Positions 49,115 to 58,692 of a stretch of 64,000 nucleotides of DNA are shown piece by piece. The DNA lies in NCBI GenBank assembly GCA_020635715.1, contig JACJZG010000008.1, positions 62,001-126,000 on the forward strand, written 5' to 3'. The DNA comes from Flavobacteriales bacterium (GTDB lineage: Bacteria > Bacteroidota > Bacteroidia > Flavobacteriales_F > PHOS-HE28). Under the pieces are notes generated by a model that saw only the letters and a list, made by a program, of their open reading frames with translations, was not told where the DNA came from and searched no databases. The position numbers and the translations under genes are program-made. How positions within the stretch are numbered: position 1 is the first letter of the stretch; the number at the start of each line of letters is the position of its first letter.

Positions 49115-51040
49115 TCACCCCCTGTTCAGAAGCGTCCGGAATCGGATGTGGTAGTGCGTGCCCTGGTCGCCGCCCTGCACCGTCATGCGGCCGTTCAACT
49201 GTTCCACCAGGCTCTCGATCAGGGAGACACCGAGCGTGGTACCGTCCGTCTGCATCTTCTCCAACGGAATGCCCACCCCATCGTCCGTGTAGACCAGATC
49301 GAAGGCGCCTTCGCCCGCTTCACTGATGGCAAGCTCGATAAGTCCTGAGGCGCGTCCCGTGAAGGCGTGCTTGAAGGAGTTGGTGATGAGCTCGTTCAAC
49401 AGCAGGCCCAGCGGTACCATGGTGTGCAGGTCGAAGGTCAGGTCCTTGGCGATGTGCGTGCGGTACTCGATCTGGTCATCCACATCATTCACCTCCACCA
49501 GGTCGGCGAACAATTCGCGGATGTACAGGGCCACGTCCACCGTGGCCAGCTCATCACCCTTGTAGAGCTTCTCGTGGATCAGGGCCATGCTGGTGACCCG
49601 GCTCTGGCTCTGGTCGAAGGCGTGCTGCAGGCGCTCATCAGCGATGGTGCCGGCCTGCAAACGCAGCAGGCTGGCGATCACCTGCAGGTTGTTCTTCACC
49701 CGGTGGTGCATCTCCTTGATCAGCACCGTGATGCGCTCATTCGCCTGTTCCAGCTTCTCCTTCTCGGCCTGCAGGGCGGCGTTCTGTTCATTGTCCCGGA
49801 TGCGCGCCGCCTTGAGGTTCTCCCGCATGCGCGAGAGCGATAGGCCGAGCACGTCCTGCCGGCCACGCACCGGGACCGGCGTGTCGTAATCGCCCTTGCC
49901 GATGGCTTCCGCGCTGCTGGCCTGCGCGCGGATGTTGTCGATCATGCCGTTGAACGAGAGCGCCATCTGCCCGATCTCATCCGTGCTGCTCACCGGCACC
50001 TTCGCACTGATGTCCCCCGTGGCCAGCGAACGCGCGGCGTGCGTCACTTCGTTCACGGTGTTGCGCAGGCCGCGCAGGATCACCACGCCCATGATGGTGA
50101 CCGCGCCCACCACGCCGAGCAGCGCGGCCAGTACGATGAAGAGGCGCAGTTCGGCGCTGCGCGAGTTGGCGGCTGTGCTCTCCCGGATCAGGCCCAGGGA
50201 GCTGTCCTCCACGAGCTTCAGCTTCTCCAGCGCCTGCAGGCTCAGCTCCCACCACTGGCGCGGTGCGAGGCCGAGCGGATCCACCGTGCGTCGCTCCTTC
50301 ACCGTGCCGATCAACGCACGGAGGAAATTCACATCTGGCCCTTGGAAGAGCTGTCGGTAGGCCTTCATCACCTCCGGCCGGGCATCGCGCTCGAAGAGCA
50401 GCAGGTTGGTCTCGTACGTGGAGATGAGGTCGTTGATCTCGCCCTGGTCGCTCTCTGTCATCACACCACGCGATCCGATGCTGAGCCGGTCGCGCACCAT
50501 GCATAGCGCCTGCTTGGCGTTGAGCAGCCGCTGGTGTGCGTACATCCACGACTGGGTCTCCGGATCGAGCCCTGTACGCACGATGCGTCCCATCTCATCC
50601 AACAGACGCTGGTCCATGGCCCCATAACTGCGGCCCGCCGCTTCGGGGTCGATGCGCCGCTCCGCCACCCGCCCGCGCAGGATGTTCAGCCCGTCGAAGG
50701 GCAGACCACCCATCACCGTGGGGTCGTTCGGATGCGTGGGGTCCCGCAGCTCCGCGATGCTGGCATTGGTGCGCTGATGCTGTACGGTGAGTTTGATGGA
50801 GGTGACGGGCTTGCCCGTGAGGTAGCCCACCGACAGGGCGCTCTCCCGCTGAAGCTCATGGATGACCTCGGCGAAGCGACCGATCAGAGCGCTCTGCTGC
50901 TCCACATAGTCCATCACGTCCAGCCGCTTGATGCTCGAATCGACCTGCTTCCCGATCAACAACACCATGCCCACCACCGGGATGCCCAGGGTGATCATGA
51001 ACTTGGTCCGGATGGGGAGGTCCGCGAAGCGCCAGCGCAT
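49115..51040 (-). CDS. Nitrate/nitrite-sensor-type HisKA_2 histidine kinase
   Basis: 641 residues from ATG 51040 (MRWRFADLPIRTKFMITLGI). Membrane helix about 15-33; extracytoplasmic NIT-like domain about 40-290 (FAEVIHELQRESALSVGYLTG); second helix about 310-330 (LFIVLAALLGVVGAVTIMGV); HAMP about 335-390; coiled coil; HisKA_2 H-box MHHRVKNNLQVIASLLRLQ; HATPase with LNELITNSFKHAF and DDGVGIP. No partner regulator adjoins. Divergent from the carboxylase gene, with -7 boxes on both strands. Whether nitrate is sensed is inference from the domain name. Confidence 0.88.
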   Translation of the reverse strand: MRWRFADLPIRTKFMITLGIPVVGMVLLIGKQVDSSIKRLDVMDYVEQQSALIGRFAEVIHELQRESALSVGYLTGKPVTSIKLTVQHQRTNASIAELRDPTHPNDPTVMGGLPFDGLNILRGRVAERRIDPEAAGRSYGAMDQRLLDEMGRIVRTGLDPETQSWMYAHQRLLNAKQALCMVRDRLSIGSRGVMTESDQGEINDLISTYETNLLLFERDARPEVMKAYRQLFQGPDVNFLRALIGTVKERRTVDPLGLAPRQWWELSLQALEKLKLVEDSSLGLIRESTAANSRSAELRLFIVLAALLGVVGAVTIMGVVILRGLRNTVNEVTHAARSLATGDISAKVPVSSTDEIGQMALSFNGMIDNIRAQASSAEAIGKGDYDTPVPVRGRQDVLGLSLSRMRENLKAARIRDNEQNAALQAEKEKLEQANERITVLIKEMHHRVKNNLQVIASLLRLQAGTIADERLQHAFDQSQSRVTSMALIHEKLYKGDELATVDVALYIRELFADLVEVNDVDDQIEYRTHIAKDLTFDLHTMVPLGLLLNELITNSFKHAFTGRASGLIELAISEAGEGAFDLVYTDDGVGIPLEKMQTDGTTLGVSLIESLVEQLNGRMTVQGGDQGTHYHIRFRTLLNRG

Positions 51041-51045
51041 CGTGC

Positions 51046-51053
51046 CGAAAGTA
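51046..51053 (-). promoter_or_regulatory. -7 box TACTTTCG, 5 nt before ATG 51040
   Basis: TAnnTTCG variant; supports ATG 51040 and implies a leaderless mRNA for the sensor kinase. Confidence 0.5.
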
Positions 51054-51080
51054 CAGCGCACCGCGCTTGCCAAGGGCTTC

Positions 51081-51088
51081 TACCTTTG
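51081..51088 (+). promoter_or_regulatory. -7 box TACCTTTG for the acyl-CoA carboxylase gene
   Basis: Exact TAnnTTTG, 30 nt before ATG 51119. Confidence 0.6.
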
Positions 51089-51118
51089 GCCGCAACGGCC
51101 CCGGGCCGGTCAACACAC

Positions 51119-52660
51119 ATGAAGGATCAATTCGAGGCGCTCGACGCACGGACTGCGGAAGCGCTGCTGGGTGGCGGCCAGGACCGCATCGCTGCACAAC
51201 ACAAGAAGGGGAAGTTGACCGCGCGCGAGCGGATCGATCTGCTGCTCGACGAAGGCAGCTTCCAGGAGATCGGCCAGCTCGTCACCCACCGGAGCGACAA
51301 CTTCGGATTGGACAAGCAGGTCTTCCTGGGCGATGGGGTGGTCACGGGCCATGGCCGCATCGATGGTCGCCTCGTCTACGTGTTCTCCCAGGACTTCACC
51401 GTGCTGGGCGGATCGCTCGCCGAAGCCCATGCCGCCAAGATCTGCCGGATCATGGACCTTGCCATGCAGAACGGCGCTCCCGTGATCGGCCTCAACGACA
51501 GCGGCGGTGCGCGCATCCAGGAAGGGGTGGTCAGCCTCGCGGGTTATGCCGACATCTTCTACCGCAACGTGCGCAGCAGCGGCGTGGTCCCGCAGATCAG
51601 CGCCATCCTGGGACCCTGTGCCGGCGGTGCCGTGTACAGCCCGGCCCTCACCGATTTCGTGATGATGACCGAGGGCACGAGCTACATGTTCGTGACCGGG
51701 CCCAATGTGGTGAAGACCGTGACCCATGAGGAGGTGAGCAGCGAGGACCTCGGTGGCGCCTCCACCCATGCGTCCAAAAGTGGTGTGGCCCACTTCACCG
51801 CACCCAATGAGCTCGATGCCATCCGCCAGCTCCGCCAGCTCATCTCCTACATCCCGAGCAACTGCGAGGAGGACCCGCCCGTGGTGGACTACCAGCCCGG
51901 CGATGAACTGCGGCCCGAGCTCGACACCATCATCCCGGACAATCCGAACCAGCCCTACGACATCCGCGAAGTGCTCAATGCCGTGATCGATCCGGACAGC
52001 AGCATGGAAGTGCATGCGGACTATGCCCGCAACATGGTCATCGGCTTCGCACGCGTGGCCGGCCGCACCGTGGGCTGTGTGGCGAACCAGCCAGCCACGC
52101 TCGCCGGTGTGCTCGATATCGACGCCAGTGTCAAGGCCGCGCGCTTCGTGCGCTTCTGCGATGCCTTCAACATACCCTTGCTCGTCTTCGTGGATGTGCC
52201 CGGCTTCCTGCCGGGCACGGACCAGGAATGGCGCGGCATCATCAACCACGGAGCGAAACTGCTTTATGCCTTCAGCGAGGCCACCGTGCCACGGATCACC
52301 GTCATCACGCGTAAGGCCTATGGCGGCGCGTATGATGTGATGAACTCCAAACACATCGGGGCGGACATGAACTTCGCATGGCCCGGCGCGGAGATCGCCG
52401 TGATGGGCGCGAAGGGTGCGGCGGAGATCATCTTCAAGGGTGAGATAGCGAAGGCCAGCGACCCCGCCGCCAAGCTGGCCGAGAAGGAGGCCGAGTACAA
52501 GGAACAGTTCGCCAACCCCTACGAAGCGGCCGCACGCGGTTATGTGGATGCGGTGATCCGTCCCTCCGAGACGCGGAAGCACATCATCGCCTCGCTCGAC
52601 ATGCTGCGCAACAAAGTGGAGAAGCTCCCGCGCAAGAAGCACGGGAACATCCCGCTCTGA
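51119..52660 (+). CDS. Acyl-CoA carboxylase, carboxyltransferase (beta) subunit
   Basis: 513 residues from ATG 51119; the open frame to 50534 is antisense to the kinase and discarded. Crotonase-fold carboxyltransferase that moves CO2 from carboxybiotin to propionyl-CoA (PccB/MmdA type). Motifs: QHKKGKLTARERIDLLLDEG, FSQDFTVLGGSLAEAHA, LNDSGGARIQEG, GPCAGGAVYSPAL, FVDVPGFLPGTDQE, RKAYGGAYDVM. No biotin-carboxylase or carrier gene adjoins, so partners lie elsewhere. Probably odd-chain or branched amino-acid degradation, or methylmalonyl-CoA decarboxylation. Confidence 0.93.
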   Translation: MKDQFEALDARTAEALLGGGQDRIAAQHKKGKLTARERIDLLLDEGSFQEIGQLVTHRSDNFGLDKQVFLGDGVVTGHGRIDGRLVYVFSQDFTVLGGSLAEAHAAKICRIMDLAMQNGAPVIGLNDSGGARIQEGVVSLAGYADIFYRNVRSSGVVPQISAILGPCAGGAVYSPALTDFVMMTEGTSYMFVTGPNVVKTVTHEEVSSEDLGGASTHASKSGVAHFTAPNELDAIRQLRQLISYIPSNCEEDPPVVDYQPGDELRPELDTIIPDNPNQPYDIREVLNAVIDPDSSMEVHADYARNMVIGFARVAGRTVGCVANQPATLAGVLDIDASVKAARFVRFCDAFNIPLLVFVDVPGFLPGTDQEWRGIINHGAKLLYAFSEATVPRITVITRKAYGGAYDVMNSKHIGADMNFAWPGAEIAVMGAKGAAEIIFKGEIAKASDPAAKLAEKEAEYKEQFANPYEAAARGYVDAVIRPSETRKHIIASLDMLRNKVEKLPRKKHGNIPL

Positions 52661-52688
52661 TCCGCGTATCAAGGGCTTCGCCTCGCAC

Positions 52689-53558
52689 ATGAAGTTCACC
52701 GTCGTCACGCCCAGTTTCGGGCAGCTCCGCTACCTCCGCCTCAACGCCGCTTCCGTGGCCGATCAACGCGCACCGGGCATCGAGGTGGAGCACATCGTGC
52801 AGGATGGCGGCAGCAAGGATGGCACCCGCGAGTGGCTGAAGGAGCAGGCCCTGATCACCGCGGTGCCCGAACCCGACGAGGGCATGTACGACGCCATCAA
52901 CCGCGGCATCATGAAGGGGACCGGCGAGGTCTTCTCCTGGCTGAATTGCGACGAGCAATACCTGCCCGGAACGCTGGCGGCGGTCCAGGCCTATTTCGAG
53001 CAACACCCGGAGGTCGACATGGTCGCGGGTGATACCATCGTGGTGGATGCACAGGGTGCCTACCAATGCCATCGCAAGGCCGTGGTGCCTACCACCGGGA
53101 TCCTCCGCCTTGGTCGTACACCCGTGCAGAGCTGCTCCCTCTTCTTCCGTGCCCGGCTCGTGAAGGGCCAAGGCGCCGTGCTCTTCGATCCGCAATGGAA
53201 GGCCATGGGCGACTGGGCCTGGCTGCGTGATCAGGATGCACGTGGAGCGCGGATGGAACGCCTGCCACGCTTCCTGGCCACCTTCGTGGACGATGGCGGT
53301 AACCTCGGCATGAGCCCCCAGGCGATCAAGGAGACCCGCGCGGTGTACGGAGCCCTCAGCACCTGGCACCGCGCCACGGAATACGTGGTGCGCGGCGCGG
53401 ACTATCTGCGCAAGTTCTTGGATGGGTATTACTCCCAGAAGCCCTTCGACTACGCGATCTATGAGGCGGATGGTTCACGCCCCTCCGGTGTCTCCGCCGA
53501 GCGGCGCGTTCGCCATGTGGCCAGGCCAACCTGGCATTGGAAGGGCCGGGCGCACTGA
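52689..53558 (+). CDS. Glycosyltransferase family 2 protein
   Basis: 289 residues, cytosolic face. GT-A fold: VVTPSFGQLRYL at the N-terminus, VQDGGSKDGTREWL (nucleotide-sugar DGxS/T), DEGMYDAINRGIMKGTGEVFSWLNCDEQ (the 'G.YDA.N.G...ATGE...LN.DD' signature; here the second Asp is Glu). C-terminal region has GDWAWLRDQDA. Substrates unknown. Follows the carboxylase by 28 nt but with no functional link seen. Confidence 0.88.
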   Translation: MKFTVVTPSFGQLRYLRLNAASVADQRAPGIEVEHIVQDGGSKDGTREWLKEQALITAVPEPDEGMYDAINRGIMKGTGEVFSWLNCDEQYLPGTLAAVQAYFEQHPEVDMVAGDTIVVDAQGAYQCHRKAVVPTTGILRLGRTPVQSCSLFFRARLVKGQGAVLFDPQWKAMGDWAWLRDQDARGARMERLPRFLATFVDDGGNLGMSPQAIKETRAVYGALSTWHRATEYVVRGADYLRKFLDGYYSQKPFDYAIYEADGSRPSGVSAERRVRHVARPTWHWKGRAH

Positions 53559-53691
53559 GTCGCCCGAGGGCCTTTACCCTGTTTCCAGCCTCGGATAACT
53601 TGCGGCCCCAACGCGACGCTTCAAGGTTCACGCGTGCTGGCAGGTCATCCTTCGTCGGCATGTCCGGGCCAACGGCGCACGTGGTGCAGTT

Positions 53692-55656
53692 ATGGTCCAA
53701 CGTATGGCCCCTCTCCCTTCAGCCTTCATGGCGGTTGCCATGTGCTCTGCGGTCATGGACCTCGGTGCTCAACAGGACCCCACCTGGCCGGAGGTCCGCC
53801 GGATGAAGGAGGATACCGCCAAGGTCATCCAGCTGTCCGACCTGTGCTTCGGTTACCGGAGGAAGGATCCGGACTCGGCCCTGTTCTTCGGCGGACAGGC
53901 ACTTGATCTGGCCCGAAAGCTTCGCTACCCCAAAGGGGAGGCACAAGCCTTGAACGACCTGGCCATCATCCACCTTGATCGTAGTGCGTTCGCCGAGGCG
54001 GATAGTGCGCTGCGTGCGGCCCTGCGCATCCGCACCCGCATCGGCGATGAAGAAGGGGTGGGAGCCGTGCATAACAAACTGGGCAACCTCTACCAATCGC
54101 AGCTCCGACTGGAGGAAGCGCTGGAAGAGAACCGACGGGCACTGGCCATCTTCGAACGCCTGGATCAGCGGGCGAAGTCGGCGATCATCCTGAGCAATAT
54201 CGCCATCCTCGAATTCAATCTCGGGCAGAACGAGCAAGCCTTGAAGGATCATCGTACAGCCGCCGCGGTCCGGGGATCCCTCGGCGATAGCGTCGGCCTG
54301 GCCATCTCACAAGGCAACATGGCCAATGTGATGCTCGCCATGGGGGATACGGCCGAAGCGCTCACCATGCTCCAACGGGCGGGCGGCGTCTTTCGCGCAC
54401 GGAACATGGAACTGGAGTACGCCGTGCAGGCACACAATGAGGCAGGGGTGCGCCTGGAACGTGGCGAGGTGCAGCGTGCCGCTGCCTTGTACGCGGAGGC
54501 GCTCGCCATCCGTGAGGCGGCCGGTGATCGCAAAGCCACCGCCTCATCCTTGATCGGTCTTGCGGACGCCAGCGCACGGTCGGGACGGATGGGTGAGGCC
54601 CGGCGCCTGGCTTTGCGCGGGCTGGGGATCGCCACCGCGGTGGGCGCCACCAGTGAACAGATGAACGCCTATCGTACGCTCGCCCGCATCCACGCGCGGT
54701 CGGGGCACGCGGACAGCACCCTGACCTACCACGAACGTTTCGCCGCCCTGCGCGATTCCGTGTTCAGCTCGGAGAACGGCCGGCGGATCTCGGACCTGCA
54801 GGCGCGCCTGGGGATCGAACGAAAGGAACAGGAACTGCAGCAACAGCGGGCGGACATCAACGAGAAGAACCTGGCCATTGCCGAACTCGATCAAAGGGCT
54901 GAACGGCGGAGGTACCTGCTCATCCTCGCGGCATCGGGGATCGGTGCGGTGGGGCTGCTTGCGCTCTACCTGCTCCAGCGGCAGCGGCGGAGATCGGAGG
55001 CGCTGCGGCACGCCTCGGTGATCGCCGAACGGGAGCTGGGGCTGAAGGCCCTGGTCCACCGCACCGACGCGGAACGTAAGCGCATCGCCTCGGAACTGCA
55101 CGACGGCGTGGGGCAGCTGCTCACCGGCCTCAAGTATCGCCTCCAAGCTGCCGCCAGTGAGGATGCCCGGCTCCAGACCGCACTGACCCTGGCCGACGAG
55201 GCCGGAAAAGAGGTCCGGGGCATCGCACATAGCATGATGCCGCGTGCCTTGGAGGAGACCGGACTGGTGCCGGCGCTCACGGACATGTTCTCACGCGCCT
55301 TGAACGTTCCCGGTCTGGAGCATCAGTTCGAGCATCACGGCATGGACCGACGGTTCGACCCCGGGATCGAGACCGGCATCTATCGCATCGCGCAGGAGGT
55401 GGTGAGCAATATCCTGAAACATGCCCATGCACAACGGGTGGATGTGCAGCTGCTCGTCAATCAAGGCGCCATCGTGCTGATCATGGAGGATGATGGTGTC
55501 GGCTTCGATCCCGCCCGCATGGGTCAGGGATTGGGTCTCCGTAATCTGAAGGACCGAGCACGCATCATGAACGGCAACATCGATCTTTCGGCCCGCGAGG
55601 GCGGTGGTACGGTGGTGATGCTGCGTGTACCCTTGTCCGCAAGCACTGCAACATGA
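53692..55656 (+). CDS. TPR-containing HisKA_3 sensor histidine kinase
   Basis: 654 residues. Signal-like N-terminus (MAPLPSAFMAVAMCSAVMDL), then seven or so tetratricopeptide repeats about 40-370 (EAQALNDLAIIHLDRSAFAE, VGAVHNKLGNLYQSQLRLEEAL, AIILSNIAILEFNLGQNEQAL), a coiled coil, one membrane helix about 405-425, HisKA_3 (ERKRIASELHDGVGQLLTGL) and HATPase (QEVVSNILKHAHA, DDGVGFDP, GLGLRNLKDRA). TPRs are periplasmic. Its stop overlaps the NarL-type regulator by 4 nt (ATGA). Confidence 0.93.
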   Translation: MVQRMAPLPSAFMAVAMCSAVMDLGAQQDPTWPEVRRMKEDTAKVIQLSDLCFGYRRKDPDSALFFGGQALDLARKLRYPKGEAQALNDLAIIHLDRSAFAEADSALRAALRIRTRIGDEEGVGAVHNKLGNLYQSQLRLEEALEENRRALAIFERLDQRAKSAIILSNIAILEFNLGQNEQALKDHRTAAAVRGSLGDSVGLAISQGNMANVMLAMGDTAEALTMLQRAGGVFRARNMELEYAVQAHNEAGVRLERGEVQRAAALYAEALAIREAAGDRKATASSLIGLADASARSGRMGEARRLALRGLGIATAVGATSEQMNAYRTLARIHARSGHADSTLTYHERFAALRDSVFSSENGRRISDLQARLGIERKEQELQQQRADINEKNLAIAELDQRAERRRYLLILAASGIGAVGLLALYLLQRQRRRSEALRHASVIAERELGLKALVHRTDAERKRIASELHDGVGQLLTGLKYRLQAAASEDARLQTALTLADEAGKEVRGIAHSMMPRALEETGLVPALTDMFSRALNVPGLEHQFEHHGMDRRFDPGIETGIYRIAQEVVSNILKHAHAQRVDVQLLVNQGAIVLIMEDDGVGFDPARMGQGLGLRNLKDRARIMNGNIDLSAREGGGTVVMLRVPLSASTAT

Positions 55657-56294
55657 ACGATCCGATCCGTGTGGCCATCTGCGATGATCACCGTGTGGTG
55701 ACCGAGGCGCTGAGCGAACTGATCAACGCGATGTCCGGTGTCGATTGCGTGGGCACCGCCGGGAACGGGGAGGAGGCGCTCTTCATGCTCAAGCATATCC
55801 AGGTGGACGTGTTGCTCACCGACCTGGACATGCCCGGTATGGACGGCTTCGAACTCGCGCCCAAAGCACGGGCCGAGCGTCCCGGGATCCGCATCCTGGT
55901 GCTCACCATGCACGATGAGCCTGCGCTCGTGCAACGTGCGGCGGAGATCGGCGCGGATGGCTATGTGCTCAAGAGCGCCGGCAGGGACGAGCTCCTGCTC
56001 GCCATTCGTGAGGTGCATGCCGGTCGTCGGTACTTCAGCGGAACGGTCACGAGCAAGTTGTTGGATGGCAGTGGGCCTGCGACCACCTCCACGCTGCTCC
56101 AGGACCTGAGCACCCGGGAGATCGAGGTGCTCGCAGCGCTGGCCGAGGGCCTCGGCAACAAGGAGATCGGCGCGCGCCTTTTCATCAGCCCGCGCACCGT
56201 GGACACCCACCGTACGAACCTCATGCGCAAGCTGGACACCCACAACCTGGCCGGTCTGGTGCGCATCGCCATCAAGGCCGGCCTGGTCCGATAA
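55653..56294 (+). CDS. NarL/LuxR-family response regulator
   Basis: 213 residues. Receiver 1-125 with CDDHR at 10-14 and phosphoacceptor Asp57 (LLTDLDMPGMDG); GerE/LuxR HTH about 150-210 (LSTREIEVLAALAEGLGNKE, RLFISPRTVDTHRTNLMRKL). Partner of the TPR kinase with which it overlaps. Targets unknown. Confidence 0.95.
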   Translation: MNDPIRVAICDDHRVVTEALSELINAMSGVDCVGTAGNGEEALFMLKHIQVDVLLTDLDMPGMDGFELAPKARAERPGIRILVLTMHDEPALVQRAAEIGADGYVLKSAGRDELLLAIREVHAGRRYFSGTVTSKLLDGSGPATTSTLLQDLSTREIEVLAALAEGLGNKEIGARLFISPRTVDTHRTNLMRKLDTHNLAGLVRIAIKAGLVR

Positions 56295-56361
56295 GCTCCC
56301 CCGGGCGTTGGGCGGCCTGTCCGTTCGGGTTTCTTAACAGCGGTGCGCCCGGCAGGGACCC

Positions 56362-56369
56362 TAACTTCG
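56362..56369 (+). promoter_or_regulatory. -7 box TAACTTCG for the thioredoxin-like gene
   Basis: TAnnTTCG variant, 21 nt before ATG 56391; supports that start over the open frame to 56343. Confidence 0.5.
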
Positions 56370-56390
56370 GACCGAACACAACTCTTCACC

Positions 56391-57029
56391 ATGCTCTTCA
56401 AAGTCGCCTCCCTGCTGGCCATCGGCGCCCTCGCCACGATGCCCCACGACCCGCTCCCCGATCTTGAGATCGGCACCAGCCTTCCCGCTTCGGACACCCG
56501 GATGAAGGATGTCAGCGGTAAGGAACTTTCACTGAAGGACGCGGCCGGGACGAACGGTCTGCTGGTGATCTTCTCGTGTAACACCTGCCCCTTCGTGATC
56601 GGTAACGAGGACAGCCAGGGTTGGGAGGGCCGCTACCCGGAACTCGCCGCCTACACCCAACGACACGGCGTGGGCATCATCTTCGTGAACAGCAACACCG
56701 CCAAGCGGGAGAACGGTGATGGGTTCGCTGACATGCAGGCACGCTACAAGGAGAAGAAGTACGCCGGACACTACGTGCTGGATGAGGGGAACAAGGTGGC
56801 CGATGCCTTCGGCGCACGTACCACCCCGCATGTCTTCCTCTTCGACAAGGATCTCAAGCTCGCCTACAAAGGCGCCATCGATGACAATGTGGGGGATGCC
56901 TCCGCCGTGAAGGAGCGCTACGTGGAGAAGGCCGTGGCCAACGTGGCCGCAGGCAAGTCCGCCGATCCCGCCGTCACGCGCAACATCGGCTGCAGCATCA
57001 AACGCGTGGCCGTGGAACACAAGCATTGA
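56391..57029 (+). CDS. Exported thioredoxin-family protein
   Basis: 212 residues from ATG 56391 (MLFKVASLLAIGALATM, signal peptide). Thioredoxin-like/AhpC-TSA fold: LVIFSCNTCPFVI with a CNTC redox motif near residue 64, IGNEDSQGWEGR, FGARTTPHVFLFD with the cis-Pro, and the C-terminal NIGCSIK signature of this subfamily. Periplasmic disulfide or peroxide chemistry is likely, but substrates are unknown. Confidence 0.88.
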   Translation: MLFKVASLLAIGALATMPHDPLPDLEIGTSLPASDTRMKDVSGKELSLKDAAGTNGLLVIFSCNTCPFVIGNEDSQGWEGRYPELAAYTQRHGVGIIFVNSNTAKRENGDGFADMQARYKEKKYAGHYVLDEGNKVADAFGARTTPHVFLFDKDLKLAYKGAIDDNVGDASAVKERYVEKAVANVAAGKSADPAVTRNIGCSIKRVAVEHKH

Positions 57030-57043
57030 TCGTTCATGCTGAG

Positions 57044-57077
57044 CAACGCCGCGTCATGCATGCATGGCGCGGCGTTG
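57044..57077 (+). terminator. Hairpin after the thioredoxin-like gene
   Basis: 10-bp stem CAACGCCGCG/CGCGGCGTTG enclosing the palindrome CATGCATG, followed by TTCATTTGTT; 15 nt after the stop. Confidence 0.75.
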
Positions 57078-57122
57078 TTCATTTGTTGAAAACAATGTGC
57101 GGGACGCCCGCAGGGTGGGCTG

Positions 57123-57130
57123 TTCCTTTG
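57123..57130 (+). promoter_or_regulatory. -7-like box TTCCTTTG for purD
   Basis: One mismatch from TAnnTTTG, 17 nt before ATG 57148. Confidence 0.4.
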
Positions 57131-57147
57131 CGTCAATTGACTTCCGG

Positions 57148-58461
57148 ATGAACGTTCTATTGATCGGTGGAGGCGGCCGCGAACACGCCATGGCCTGGAA
57201 GATCGCCCAGAGCTCATTGCTGGACGAGCTCTACATCGCGCCGGGGAACCCGGGCACCGTGCGCCATGGCCGCAATGTGCCGCTGGACCTTCACGACCAG
57301 AAGAAACTGCGCGCCTTCCTCCTCGAGAAACGCATCCGTATCGTGGTGGTGGGGCCCGAGGACCCTTTGGTCGACGGCCTTCATGACCGCATCGCCGGGG
57401 ATCCCGAACTGAAGGACGTCACCGTGATCGGACCCCGGAAGGAAGGAGCTCGGCTCGAAGGCAGCAAGGACTTCGCGAAGGAGTTCATGTTCCGCCACAA
57501 CATCCCGACCGCCGCGCACCGCAGCTTCGGCAAGGGTCAGCTGCAGGAGGCCATCGACCACATCGAACGGTCGCCCGCGCCCTATGTGCTCAAGGCGGAT
57601 GGACTGGCTTCGGGCAAGGGCGTGGTGATCACCAGCGACAAGAAGGAGGCGGCCAAGGTGCTGAAGGACATGCTGCAGGACGGCCGCTTCGGCGCGGCTG
57701 GTGAGCGCGTGGTGATCGAGCAGTTCCTCAAGGGCATCGAGGTGTCCGCCTTCCTCATCACCGATGGGGACTCCTTCAAGATGCTGCCGGCCGCCAAGGA
57801 CTACAAGCGCATCGGTGCAGGTGATACCGGACCGAACACCGGTGGCATGGGTGCGGTATCCCCGGTTCCCTTCGCCGACCGTGACTTCATGCAGAAGGTG
57901 CACGACCGCGTGGCGGCACCCACCATCCGCGGTCTGAAGAAGGACGGCATCCCCTACAGCGGATTCCTCTTCATGGGCCTGATGAACGTGAACGGTGAGC
58001 CGTACGTGATCGAATACAACGTGCGCCTCGGCGACCCTGAGACCCAGGCCATACTGCCCCGCCTGCGCAGCGATCTGCTGGACCTCTTCGAGGGTATCGC
58101 CACCGCAACGCTCAGCGAGCGCCATGTGGATGTGGATGACCGCACCGCCGTCTCCATCGTTCTGGCAAGTGAAGGCTACCCGGGTGAATACGCGACGGGA
58201 GCACCGATCGTGGGCATGGAGCTCGTACGCGAGGCCTATGTGTTCCAGAGCGGCACCGCAACGAAAGGAGACGAGTTGGTGACCGCCGGCGGACGTGTGC
58301 TCACCGTCACCGCCTTTGGAAAGGACCTGGAGCAGGCCATCATGAGCGCACAGCGTTCAGCCGCGCTCATCGACTTCGAAGGACGCTACCTGCGTCCGGA
58401 CATCGGGTTCGATCTGGTGAAGCAACCGTCCACCAAAGCAGCACCACCAGTGGCCCGTTAG
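57148..58461 (+). CDS. purD: Phosphoribosylamine-glycine ligase
   Basis: 437 residues from ATG 57148 (MNVLLIGGGGREHAMAWKIA). ATP-grasp enzyme of step 2 of purine synthesis (5-phosphoribosylamine + glycine to GAR). Motifs: GPEDPLVDGL, KADGLASGKGVVI, DYKRIGAGDTGPNTGGMGA, EYNVRLGDPETQ. Ends in a 4-nt overlap with the small minus-strand gene at 58458. Confidence 0.97.
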   Translation: MNVLLIGGGGREHAMAWKIAQSSLLDELYIAPGNPGTVRHGRNVPLDLHDQKKLRAFLLEKRIRIVVVGPEDPLVDGLHDRIAGDPELKDVTVIGPRKEGARLEGSKDFAKEFMFRHNIPTAAHRSFGKGQLQEAIDHIERSPAPYVLKADGLASGKGVVITSDKKEAAKVLKDMLQDGRFGAAGERVVIEQFLKGIEVSAFLITDGDSFKMLPAAKDYKRIGAGDTGPNTGGMGAVSPVPFADRDFMQKVHDRVAAPTIRGLKKDGIPYSGFLFMGLMNVNGEPYVIEYNVRLGDPETQAILPRLRSDLLDLFEGIATATLSERHVDVDDRTAVSIVLASEGYPGEYATGAPIVGMELVREAYVFQSGTATKGDELVTAGGRVLTVTAFGKDLEQAIMSAQRSAALIDFEGRYLRPDIGFDLVKQPSTKAAPPVAR

Positions 58462-58637
58462 GCCAGGGTGCCGTTCTGCCTGGCCTTGCGGTTGTAGCGG
58501 CCCTGCATGTTCAGCCAGTACACCAGGCCGAAACCCAGCACCAAGCTGAACAACGTGACCGGCAACCAACCCATCCAGGACAGGACGCTCAAGGTCGCTT
58601 CGATGAAGTGGCCGATGGCGAATACGATCTTCTGCAT
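58458..58637 (-). CDS. Small membrane protein, DUF6341-like
   Basis: 59 residues from ATG 58637 (MQKIVFAIGHFIEATLSVLS), then WMGWLPVTLFSLVLGFGLVYW (one membrane helix) and a basic tail. The arrangement between purD and a DUF6427 gene, and the W-rich helix followed by YW, match DUF6341 of flavobacteria. Too short for most gene finders; overlaps the purD stop by 4 nt. Function unknown. Confidence 0.65.
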   Translation of the reverse strand: MQKIVFAIGHFIEATLSVLSWMGWLPVTLFSLVLGFGLVYWLNMQGRYNRKARQNGTLA

Positions 58638-58692
58638 CGTTCAGGAACTGTGACCCGCCAAAGATAGACAGTCGCCCGGAACCCGCCCGCCT

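Noticed and set aside
50534..51118. N-terminal extension of the acyl-CoA carboxylase
   Set aside because: It is antisense to the sensor kinase, and a -7 box lies at 51081 before ATG 51119.
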